Source: Alistipes sp. (GTDB lineage: Bacteria; Bacteroidota; Bacteroidia; Bacteroidales; Rikenellaceae). From it: a stretch of 6,035 nt of DNA. The DNA lies in the NCBI GenBank assembly GCA_017501025.1, contig JAFVXS010000150.1, positions 1-6,035 of the forward strand, read 5' to 3'. Of the stretch, positions 1 to 5,992 are shown one piece after another. The notes below the pieces were generated by a model that saw only the letters and a program-made list of their open reading frames with translations, ran no database searches and had not been told where the DNA came from. How positions within the stretch are numbered: the first letter of the stretch is position 1; each line of letters opens with the position of its first letter. The translations under genes and the position numbers were made by a program.

Positions 1-1
1 A

Positions 2-172
2 TCGCTGTTCGATGTTTATGAGGGCGACAAACTGCCGGAGGGCAAAAAGTCATACGCTCTGGGCTTTGTGTTGGAGGACAAAAACCAAACTCTTACCGAC
101 AAAGCCATCGAGCGAACAATGGCAAATCTGCTCAATGCATTCCAACGCGAGGCAGGTGCACAGATTCGATAG
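2..172 (+). CDS. pheT: Phenylalanyl-tRNA synthetase beta subunit, C-terminal fragment
   Basis: This is the 3' end of a gene that begins before the window; 56 codons in frame from base 2, ending in TAG at 170-172. The peptide starts SLFDVYEGDKLPEGKKSYA and continues through GFVLEDKNQTLTD to an NAFQREAGAQIR end. This matches the ferredoxin-fold anticodon-binding (FDX-ACB) domain that closes bacterial PheT: the V-L-FDVYEG strand, the K-S-A-L-F strand, the 'QTLTD' turn and the last helix with a final arginine. In the (alpha-beta)2 enzyme this domain contacts the tRNA-Phe anticodon region while PheS catalyses aminoacylation in the cytoplasm. The gene reads towards the GH20 gene and ends 28 bp before a hairpin terminator. 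Only the last domain is visible, so the identification rests on that motif pattern; I know of no other family with this tail. Confidence 0.9.
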   Translation, partial: SLFDVYEGDKLPEGKKSYALGFVLEDKNQTLTDKAIERTMANLLNAFQREAGAQIR

Positions 173-199
173 TCTGCTATACGACATACGCCGACAAAC

Positions 200-234
200 A
201 AAAAAGTACCTCGAAAATTTCGAGGTACTTTTTT
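200..234. terminator. Bidirectional rho-independent terminator between convergent genes
   Basis: An 8-bp perfect stem GTACCTCG (206-213) / CGAGGTAC (221-228) is flanked by six A residues (200-205) and six T residues (229-234), so the stem can extend to 14 bp. The loop is the 7 bases 214-220 (AAAATTT). Read on the + strand it gives hairpin plus T-tract 28 bp after the pheT stop. Read on the - strand it gives the same structure 16 bp after the GH20 stop. It therefore probably serves both converging transcripts. Confidence 0.92.
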
Positions 235-249
235 GTCTATATCACAACC

Positions 250-2418
250 CTACAACGGTCGTATTTGCAACGGCTGTATCACAACATCCGGTTCGGCATC
301 GCTACGCGAGTCTGCAACTATTCGCAGGGCAACAATACTCTTTTGCGGTTTTACGACGGCACCGCCATCCACCAAATCGGCAACCCTCTCGAAAGCAACA
401 CCATCGTACGACAACTCCACCCTGCCCTTCATAAAGTGGCAGCGACGCAGATGGATATGACCCGTACGAGCCAATATTTCGCGACACATCAACGGTTCGG
501 CAAAACGATACTCAATCCAATCGCCACGCTTGGCAGGACGAGCCGTACGAGCAATACGATTACCATACTTCTCGACATTTGTCAATGGAGAACGCTCCTG
601 GCACGGCAGAGAAGATGTGATTGTAACCGTCGGCTCCAACAACTTATGATATGCCGCACTACCCGTTTTTGGGCTGCGAGCCTTACCAAAACGACTCTCA
701 AAACAGATATATTGAGGAGCATCGCAACGCAGCGAGCGTTTATACTTCGAGGTGCGACCCGTGCGTTCATCCGTATAGTATAACTCCGAGCCATCAATAG
801 TCGAGGCACTCAACTCTCCATTTGCATACTTCACTACGGGACGAGGAAGTCGGAAAGCGACACCCATAGACCGCATACGATGATAGTGTGACGCATAGAG
901 TCGGGATGCAAACTCATCCCATCCCGACTGCTCCTTGCTCCACATCAACTCCGAAAGAATGGATACTCGCGGATAGTGCATATAGTCGAGATAGTCATCC
1001 TTTTCGGGATGGTTGGCAATATATATTTCACTAAAAAATGTCGCCTCAATACCGATTATATTCTCCAACTGTGCAGGTGTAAAGCCACACTTCTCAAAGT
1101 TGAACGAGTGGACCTTCTTTGGCGACACAATACCTGCCCACGTATGACCCTCCTCGCCCATACTGTGTTTCATATCGAAGTAGAAGTACTCACCCGCCAT
1201 AACGATTGTCGGATAACCTCGCTCGGCAGACTCCTTACAGTGCTTAATACCCTTCCAGCCGTGCACACGCGTAGTCTTATCAAGTGTTCCGCCATCTATC
1301 GCCTCATTCCACACAGCCGGTTTTTTGCCATATTTTTTCAAAATCTCGGTTGTACGGGCTATAAAATAGTCCTCGATTTGAGCATCATTTGCCAAGCCGT
1401 GCCGACGTTTCAATCGCTGACAATCGGGGCATTTTCGCCACTGCGACATATTCACTTCATCGCCGCCAATATGGATATATTCCGACGTAAAAATCTTTGA
1501 CAACTCTGCCACAATATCCTCGATTATCCGATAGTTCGACTCCTTTGATGCACACCAAACATTACGAATATCAAGTCCGTTGGTGCGGGCAGTATCAGGT
1601 GTGAAGTTGCACAAAATTTCGGGTTTTATGGCACAAATTCCACGACTGTGCCCCGGCATATCTATTTCGGGAATTACTTCAATATTACGTTGAGCTGCGT
1701 AACGAACAATATCCCGCAACTCGTTCTGCGTATAGTATCCGCCCCAACGTTCATCGAACTTCGCATAGCGTGGATGCACGGGCGAATCACCACCTCGGAA
1801 ACCCCCTATGGTTGCAAATTCGGGATGTGACTTCAACTCGACACGCCACCCCTCATCATCCGAAAGATGAAAATGCAACTTATTGATTTTGTGATATGCG
1901 AGCAAATCTATATAACGCTTTACACGAGGTGCCTCTATCCACGTTCTTGTCACATCAAGCATCATTCCGCGATAGGCAAATTTCGGTTTATCCGTTATGC
2001 GACAATGCTCCACTGTCATCGGGAATTTTGCTGTGTGGGCATAGACCTCGGATGGTAACAACTGCAACAGAGTCTGCACGCCGTTAAACACGCCGCCATA
2101 ACCACCTCCCTCAACTTTTATCGAGTGTTTGTCGATTGTAAGACGGTACCCCTCCTTATCGAGCAGACGATTTATATCAAGTACCACATCTCCCTGCATT
2201 GGTTTATCGGAGCAGAGAATATGTTTGAACGGGATGTAGTCAATCAGATACATCGCGACATCACGCACCTTTGCATCATACAACAGCATCGACTTATCGG
2301 TCAGCACAAATTTTTGGTCACCCTTTTCGTATTGGGTAGGTTGCGGGATGATATTGGCAGCCGAGATAGACTGCACAACGCAGAGCAGCAACAGAGATAT
2401 TTGAAGTTTAACTCTCAT
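250..2418 (-). CDS. Secreted GH20 beta-N-acetylhexosaminidase
   Basis: Predicted glycoside hydrolase family 20 enzyme that removes terminal beta-linked GlcNAc/GalNAc from glycans by substrate-assisted catalysis. A signal peptide (about 1-20: MRVK, a hydrophobic core, then SISA-AN) sends it to the periplasm or beyond; there is no convincing lipobox. Residues about 21-145 are the GH20b N-terminal domain, and about 146-500 the TIM barrel. Visible landmarks are DVTR with R158 (sugar-binding Arg), HFHLSDDEGWR at 182-192, HIGGDE at 316-321 with the catalytic pair D320-E321, W369, W388, and YFD at 413-415. Residues about 525-590 look like a chitobiase-type C-terminal segment, and about 600-722 like an F5/8 type C-like beta-sandwich that may bind carbohydrate. 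At 722 residues the length fits Bacteroidota multidomain GH20s. The 'WTE' motif expected near the end of the barrel reads FSE (462-464). No SusCD-type partners are adjacent. Exact substrate (chitin fragments, mucin, N-glycan or host glycosaminoglycan) cannot be told. Confidence 0.95.
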   Translation of the reverse strand: MRVKLQISLLLLCVVQSISAANIIPQPTQYEKGDQKFVLTDKSMLLYDAKVRDVAMYLIDYIPFKHILCSDKPMQGDVVLDINRLLDKEGYRLTIDKHSIKVEGGGYGGVFNGVQTLLQLLPSEVYAHTAKFPMTVEHCRITDKPKFAYRGMMLDVTRTWIEAPRVKRYIDLLAYHKINKLHFHLSDDEGWRVELKSHPEFATIGGFRGGDSPVHPRYAKFDERWGGYYTQNELRDIVRYAAQRNIEVIPEIDMPGHSRGICAIKPEILCNFTPDTARTNGLDIRNVWCASKESNYRIIEDIVAELSKIFTSEYIHIGGDEVNMSQWRKCPDCQRLKRRHGLANDAQIEDYFIARTTEILKKYGKKPAVWNEAIDGGTLDKTTRVHGWKGIKHCKESAERGYPTIVMAGEYFYFDMKHSMGEEGHTWAGIVSPKKVHSFNFEKCGFTPAQLENIIGIEATFFSEIYIANHPEKDDYLDYMHYPRVSILSELMWSKEQSGWDEFASRLYASHYHRMRSMGVAFRLPRPVVKYANGELSASTIDGSELYYTDERTGRTSKYKRSLRCDAPQYICFESRFGKARSPKTGSAAYHKLLEPTVTITSSLPCQERSPLTNVEKYGNRIARTARPAKRGDWIEYRFAEPLMCREILARTGHIHLRRCHFMKGRVELSYDGVAFERVADLVDGGAVVKPQKSIVALRIVADSRSDAEPDVVIQPLQIRPL

Positions 2419-2420
2419 TT

Positions 2421-2453
2421 TTAGAAATATTTATCGCAAATTTAGTATATTTG
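2421..2453 (+). promoter_or_regulatory. Bacteroidota-type promoter of the mazG operon
   Basis: TATATTTG at 2446-2453 matches TAnnTTTG exactly. The -33 element is weak: the best candidate is TTAG at 2421-2424, 21 bases upstream, against a consensus of TTTG. Transcription from about 2458-2460 would give a roughly 16-nt A-rich leader (AATTAACAACTATAACA) without a Shine-Dalgarno sequence. This is the only clear promoter seen ahead of the four-gene operon. It overlaps the GH20 promoter, so the two should compete for polymerase. Confidence 0.68.
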
Positions 2454-2455
2454 CG
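2435..2455. repeat. Inverted repeat spanning two divergent -7 boxes
   Basis: The arms CGCAAAT (2435-2441) and ATTTGCG (2449-2455) are exact inverted copies. Pairing continues inward through a T/T mismatch (2442/2448) to TA/TA around the central G2445, so 9 of 10 positions pair. The two halves are the mirrored -7 boxes of the GH20 and mazG promoters, each extended by CG. The symmetry may be only a by-product of two promoters meeting, or it may also be a site for a dimeric regulator. Confidence 0.8.
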
Positions 2456-2467
2456 GGAAATTAACAA
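2437..2467 (-). promoter_or_regulatory. Bacteroidota-type promoter of the GH20 gene
   Basis: On the - strand, a TTG at 2467-2465 is followed after 20 bases by TAAATTTG at 2444-2437. This is a full match to the Bacteroidota primary sigma consensus TTG-N19-21-TAnnTTTG. Transcription would start a few bases past 2437, leaving a leader of only about 10-15 nt before the ATG at 2418. No Shine-Dalgarno sequence is seen, as is usual in this phylum. The -33 element lies in the leader of the opposing mazG transcript. Confidence 0.75.
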
Positions 2468-2475
2468 CTATAACA

Positions 2476-3249
2476 ATGAATAAAAAACTTGAAGCTACCC
2501 AAAGATTATTGGAGGTAATGGACCGACTTCGCAGCGAGTGTCCGTGGGATAGAGAGCAGACCTTTGCATCGCTTCGAAAAAACACAATCGAGGAGACTTT
2601 CGAATTGTGTGACGCTATTACCGCCGAGTCGATGGAGGATATAAAAGAGGAGTTGGGCGACCTGTTGTTGCACATCGTATTCTACGCAAAGATGGCCGAC
2701 GAACAGCACGCTTTCGACTATGCAGACGTATGTAATGCCCTATGCGACAAACTCATATACCGCCACCCTCACGTCTATGGCGATGTTTTGGCAGAATCTC
2801 CCGAAGAGGTCAAACAGAATTGGGAGGCACTGAAATTGCGTAAAAAAGCTCGAAAAAGCGGTCTTCTCGGTGGTGTTCCTCGCTCGCTGCCGGCAATGGT
2901 TAAGGCGTTCCGTGTAAGCGAGAAAGCTGCTTCGGTAGGTTTTGATTGGCACTCCGCAAAAGATGTTTGGGCAAAAGTTCAGGAGGAGATATCAGAGGTG
3001 GAACAAGAGATGACAAGTGGCGATAAAGCACGTTTGGAGAGCGAATTTGGCGACCTCTTCTTTGCACTTATCAACACCTGTCGCCACTACGGCATCGACC
3101 CCGAAAACGCCCTCGAATTAACCAATAAGAAGTTTATCCGTCGCTTCAATCACGTCGAAAAGGCGATTAACGAGTCGGGCAAAGAGCTTTGCGACGCTAC
3201 ACTCGACGAGATGGAGCAGCATTGGCAGGAGGCAAAGTGTAACGAATAA
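2476..3249 (+). CDS. mazG: Nucleoside triphosphate pyrophosphohydrolase MazG
   Basis: Predicted cytoplasmic all-alpha NTP pyrophosphohydrolase that converts (d)NTPs to NMPs plus PPi, cleansing the nucleotide pool; the E. coli homologue is also linked to lowering (p)ppGpp. The 257 residues hold the usual two tandem MazG domains. The N-terminal domain has CPWD at 22-25, the metal-binding E39-E40-xx-E43 and E59-xx-D62, then HPHVYGDV at 97-104. The C-terminal domain has VGFDW at 154-158, E170-E171-xx-E174 and E190-xx-D193. All eight acidic ligands expected for two EExxE/ExxD sets are present, and the length is normal for the family. The start fits the promoter 23 bp upstream. It is first in the operon, 15 bp before the carbonic anhydrase homologue. 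No mazE or mazF toxin-antitoxin genes lie nearby, so a housekeeping role is more likely than a toxin-linked one. Confidence 0.96.
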   Translation: MNKKLEATQRLLEVMDRLRSECPWDREQTFASLRKNTIEETFELCDAITAESMEDIKEELGDLLLHIVFYAKMADEQHAFDYADVCNALCDKLIYRHPHVYGDVLAESPEEVKQNWEALKLRKKARKSGLLGGVPRSLPAMVKAFRVSEKAASVGFDWHSAKDVWAKVQEEISEVEQEMTSGDKARLESEFGDLFFALINTCRHYGIDPENALELTNKKFIRRFNHVEKAINESGKELCDATLDEMEQHWQEAKCNE

Positions 3250-3264
3250 AAACAATATAGAGAT

Positions 3265-3795
3265 ATGGCATACATTAAATCTGTAAGAAATCACACGCCC
3301 GAAGTTGGCGAAGGCACTTTTGTTGCCGAAACAGCAGTGCTTATCGGCGACGTAACCGTTGGTCGCGACTCCTCCATTTGGTACAATGTCGTTTTGAGGG
3401 GCGATGTAAATAAAATCACCATCGGCGACCGCACCAATATTCAAGATGGCACCGTTATACACACACTATATGACGGCTCACCACACCCTTCGCAGACACA
3501 TATAGGCAACGACGTATCGGTTGGTCACAACGCCACCATCCACGGTGCAGTCATCGAGGACAACTGTCTTATCGGTATGGGTGCGACAATCTTGGACAAT
3601 GCCGTTGTAGCTTCGGGCTGCATCATCGCCGCAAATGCTTTGGTATTGTCAAACTCTAAATTGGAGCCCAACTCTGTCTATGCGGGAGTTCCTGCAAAGA
3701 AGGTTAAGGAGGTCACACCTACGCAACGCGAAGAGATTATCGGTCGTATAGCTCGCGACTACCATATGTATGCGTCGTGGTACGACGAAAAATAG
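3265..3795 (+). CDS. Gamma-class carbonic anhydrase family protein (left-handed beta-helix)
   Basis: A 176-residue hexapeptide-repeat protein of the YrdA/PaaY/gamma-carbonic anhydrase family, expected to be a cytoplasmic trimer with metal sites between subunits. Repeats of the type I-G-D-x-x-V run from about residue 12 to 150, and a C-terminal helix (about 153-176) packs against the coil. Three histidines match the zinc ligands of the family: H66 (TVIH), H88 and H93 (VGHNATIH). R45, D47, Q60 and D61 match other conserved active-site positions of archaeal Cam. The acidic loop with the proton-shuttle glutamate of Cam is missing, as in most short bacterial members. Many such members have weak or unproven CO2 hydration activity, so enzymatic function is uncertain. 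It sits 15 bp after mazG and 9 bp before the histidine kinase, so it is almost certainly co-transcribed with both. Confidence 0.92.
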   Translation: MAYIKSVRNHTPEVGEGTFVAETAVLIGDVTVGRDSSIWYNVVLRGDVNKITIGDRTNIQDGTVIHTLYDGSPHPSQTHIGNDVSVGHNATIHGAVIEDNCLIGMGATILDNAVVASGCIIAANALVLSNSKLEPNSVYAGVPAKKVKEVTPTQREEIIGRIARDYHMYASWYDEK

Positions 3796-3804
3796 TGTGC
3801 ATAT

Positions 3805-5151
3805 ATGAAATTTCTGCGGAACATATCACGGTCATCAATCTTCACATCCTGCGTATTGATTGCTATGGTAATCAGTCTGGTTGTGAATTTCAATTATCTG
3901 ATACTGCTAATTCTCGACAAAGCCGAGTACAGCAACTATTGGGTACGCCACTCCGACAACGCCCAAACCATAGAGGATGAAGGTCGTCTTTCGGTCAATG
4001 TCGATGGCTACGGATATATCGTTACCGAGAAGGGTGACAGCATATATATCGACCGCGGAACACTTCGTAGAACGATGGTCAAAGATGGCGATTTGATTCA
4101 CTTTAAGGCAATTGAGCAGACCCGATACAAAAACTCGCATCCGATTGTAAGCCAAATTATCGAGTTAAATTCGGAGCCGTTTGACTACTCACAAGTATAT
4201 AACACAACCCAACGCCAACGTGAAGCACTTTTACAGGTGGCGTTCTACTTCTTTGTTTCGTTGTTGCTATTGGTTATTATGAATCTGCCAATTAGCGACT
4301 CCAACAAACTTTGGAGTATATATATCAGGCGAGCAACAATATGTATCGTGATATCAATAGCGTTATACTATCTGGCTCCCGTATATTCCCACTACAAAGA
4401 GGAGGTGATAATGTTGTGGCAAGGTAGTCGCCTACTCGACTTTGTCGTGATATTCAAGGTGGTATTTATGCTGACCGTCATATTGCTCTACTCATATATC
4501 TATATGTTGATACATCAGCGTCAGCAGATTGTATTGGAGAATGAGCAGCTCAAAAACGAAAACCTTACCACACGCTACAATATGTCGGTAAGTCAGGTCA
4601 ATCCGCACTTCTTCTTCAATTCGCTCAACTCTCTATCGATGTTAATTCGCGAGCAGGAGACTGCACGTGCATTGGAGTACATAAACCAACTATCCTACAC
4701 ATTCCGCTACATAACCCAAAACAGCAATAACAGCGAATTGGTAAAACTCTCCAACGAGATGGACTTTGCCGAGGCATATTGCTATCTGTTCCGCATCCGC
4801 TATGCCGACAAGATATTCTTCGACATCAACATAGAGGAGAAATACAAAGATTGGTTGTTGCCGGCACTTTCGTTGCAGCCTCTTATCGGCAACACCGTAA
4901 AGCACAACAGCATCTCGTCAAAAAAGCCGTTCCACGTCAATATATATACCGAAAACGGATATCTCATCGTAGCAAACAAACGTCAGCCATTACTCGAACC
5001 GCAAATCAGCACCGGAACAGGTTTGAGCAACCTCAACAGCCGTTTCCAACTTATCTTGGACCGCAACATAGAGATTATCGAGAATAGCGAGGAGTTTATC
5101 GTAAAACTGCCGCTGGTGCAGAGCAACAACACCGCAAACAACAATGAGTGA
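3805..5151 (+). CDS. LytS/YehU-type membrane sensor histidine kinase
   Basis: A 448-residue sensor kinase of the His_kinase (PF06580) type that should autophosphorylate and pass phosphate to the regulator encoded next. Four membrane segments are seen: about 12-37, 141-161, 177-194 and 211-235. The positive N-terminus (KFLRNISR) and the RR at 175-176 place the 38-140 loop outside the cytoplasm. Residues 60-121 of that loop resemble an OB/cold-shock fold (see findings). A coiled-coil linker (about 236-262) leads to the phospho-acceptor box QVNPHFFFNSL with H268. The ATPase domain has an N box around LQPLIGNTVKHN (357-368) and a G box STGTGLSNLNSR (402-413), with the short ATP lid typical of LytS-like kinases. 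The usual Glu before the N-box Asn is G362. It starts 9 bp after the carbonic anhydrase homologue and overlaps the regulator by 8 bp. The stimulus is unknown. Confidence 0.94.
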   Translation: MKFLRNISRSSIFTSCVLIAMVISLVVNFNYLILLILDKAEYSNYWVRHSDNAQTIEDEGRLSVNVDGYGYIVTEKGDSIYIDRGTLRRTMVKDGDLIHFKAIEQTRYKNSHPIVSQIIELNSEPFDYSQVYNTTQRQREALLQVAFYFFVSLLLLVIMNLPISDSNKLWSIYIRRATICIVISIALYYLAPVYSHYKEEVIMLWQGSRLLDFVVIFKVVFMLTVILLYSYIYMLIHQRQQIVLENEQLKNENLTTRYNMSVSQVNPHFFFNSLNSLSMLIREQETARALEYINQLSYTFRYITQNSNNSELVKLSNEMDFAEAYCYLFRIRYADKIFFDINIEEKYKDWLLPALSLQPLIGNTVKHNSISSKKPFHVNIYTENGYLIVANKRQPLLEPQISTGTGLSNLNSRFQLILDRNIEIIENSEEFIVKLPLVQSNNTANNNE

Positions 5152-5920
5152 GAATATGAGAGTTTTGATAGTTGAAGACGAGACCGCTGCTGCTCAAAAT
5201 CTATGCAGTATTTTGAAATCGCTAATGCCTAATGTCGAGGTGTTGGATATACTCGACACGGTAGTCGATAGCATTGAGTGGTTTAGCTCAAATGCAAGCC
5301 CCGATTTGGTATTTATGGATATTCATCTGTCGGATGGAGATTCGTTCCGCATATTCGATAGTGTAAAGGTATCGGCACCGATTATCTTCACGACAGCCTA
5401 CGACCAATACGCCCTGAAAGCGTTTGAGGTAAACAGCATCGACTATCTGCTCAAACCTCTGAACGAGAGCGAGGTGCAGCGTGCGTTGAACAAGTGGCAG
5501 ACTTTGACAGGCAGCGAACGTACAAAATATATCAAAAGTGTCGATAAAACCGTACATCAACAGTCGGGCGAGAATAGGACTTTCCTCGTACGTTTCCGCG
5601 AAAAAATCATTCCGATTTCACATAAGGATATCGCTTTTTGCTACACATTTAACGAGCGTGTATCCATTTATGGATACAACGGTGAACGCTGCCCTATCGA
5701 ACACACCTTGGAGTCGTTGCAGGGTATTTTGTCGGACACCGATTTTTTCAGAGCCAACCGACAATTCATCATTGCCCGTCGTGCCATCAAGGATATTTCC
5801 GTATGGATTGGCAGTCGTTTAATGCTCAATCTCACGGTCGAAGTACCCGAAAAAATCATAATTTCGAAGGCGAGAGTTCACGAATTCAAATTGTGGGTAA
5901 CTAGTTCGTCGGCCGAATAG
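5144..5920 (+). CDS. LytTR-family response regulator
   Basis: A 258-residue DNA-binding response regulator, cognate partner of the kinase just upstream, whose last codons it overlaps by 8 bp (translational coupling is likely). Residues about 5-120 form the receiver domain: acidic pocket E11-D12, phospho-acceptor D59 in FMDIHL, T83 in FTTAYD, and K104 in LLKPL. A linker (about 121-144) leads to a LytTR domain (about 145-253). Its landmarks are FLVRFREKIIPI, the DI-Y-F strand, FFRANRQFII with the basic recognition region, and ISKARVHEF at the end. LytTR proteins bind direct repeats upstream of target promoters through beta-strand loops. The start at 5144 is taken because it gives the longest form; ATG at 5156 (M5), immediately before the conserved RVLIVEDE, is equally possible and has GAGTGAG just upstream. 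All key receiver residues are intact. Target genes cannot be inferred. Confidence 0.95.
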   Translation: MSENMRVLIVEDETAAAQNLCSILKSLMPNVEVLDILDTVVDSIEWFSSNASPDLVFMDIHLSDGDSFRIFDSVKVSAPIIFTTAYDQYALKAFEVNSIDYLLKPLNESEVQRALNKWQTLTGSERTKYIKSVDKTVHQQSGENRTFLVRFREKIIPISHKDIAFCYTFNERVSIYGYNGERCPIEHTLESLQGILSDTDFFRANRQFIIARRAIKDISVWIGSRLMLNLTVEVPEKIIISKARVHEFKLWVTSSSAE

Positions 5921-5943
5921 GTTATTTTACCCTCGTTTTTGGT

Positions 5944-5983
5944 CGTTTCGCGGTAGTCTAACTCTGCGAAACGATTATTTTTT
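5944..5983 (+). terminator. Rho-independent terminator of the mazG operon
   Basis: A perfect 8-bp stem CGTTTCGC (5944-5951) / GCGAAACG (5966-5973) encloses a 14-base loop in which AGT (5955-5957) and ACT (5961-5963) could add a small inner stem. It is followed at once by a T-rich run, ATTATTTTTT, to 5983. It begins 23 bp after the stop of the response regulator and closes the four-gene transcript. Confidence 0.85.
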
Positions 5984-5984
5984 C

Positions 5985-5992
5985 TACTTTTG
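5985..5992 (+). promoter_or_regulatory. -7 box of a promoter for a gene beyond the window
   Basis: TACTTTTG matches the Bacteroidota -7 consensus TAnnTTTG and lies directly after the operon terminator. A -33 TTG at the right spacing is not visible; that position falls within the 3' part of the terminator hairpin. Bases 5993-6035 would then be the start of a leader. No start codon is present in it, so the coding region must begin outside the window. Confidence 0.55.

Noticed and set aside
38..250. Cysteine pair C330-P-D-C333 in the GH20 protein as a metal-binding knuckle
   Set aside because: I see no second cysteine pair close by, and a CPxCQ stretch after the catalytic Glu is a familiar variation in bacterial GH20 enzymes, so I make no metal-binding claim.
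12..434. A 140-codon open frame on the + strand overlapping pheT's end and the GH20 gene's 3' part
   Set aside because: It runs through the terminator hairpin, lies in a different frame from pheT and antisense to GH20, and its product is low-complexity with no recognisable domain. It is a shadow frame.
976..1500. A 174-codon open frame on the + strand opposite the GH20 catalytic domain
   Set aside because: It is fully antisense to a well-supported enzyme with all catalytic motifs, and its product has no recognisable features.
250..2418. GH20 gene as part of a polysaccharide utilisation locus
   Set aside because: No SusC/SusD homologue, sulfatase or other glycosidase is in the window. The flanks are pheT and mazG, so an isolated gene is the better reading of what is visible.
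2476..3249. Possible toxin-antitoxin locus because of mazG
   Set aside because: No mazE-like or mazF-like gene is present in the flanks; the neighbours are a GH20 gene and a carbonic anhydrase homologue. Two complete MazG domains fit the housekeeping enzyme.
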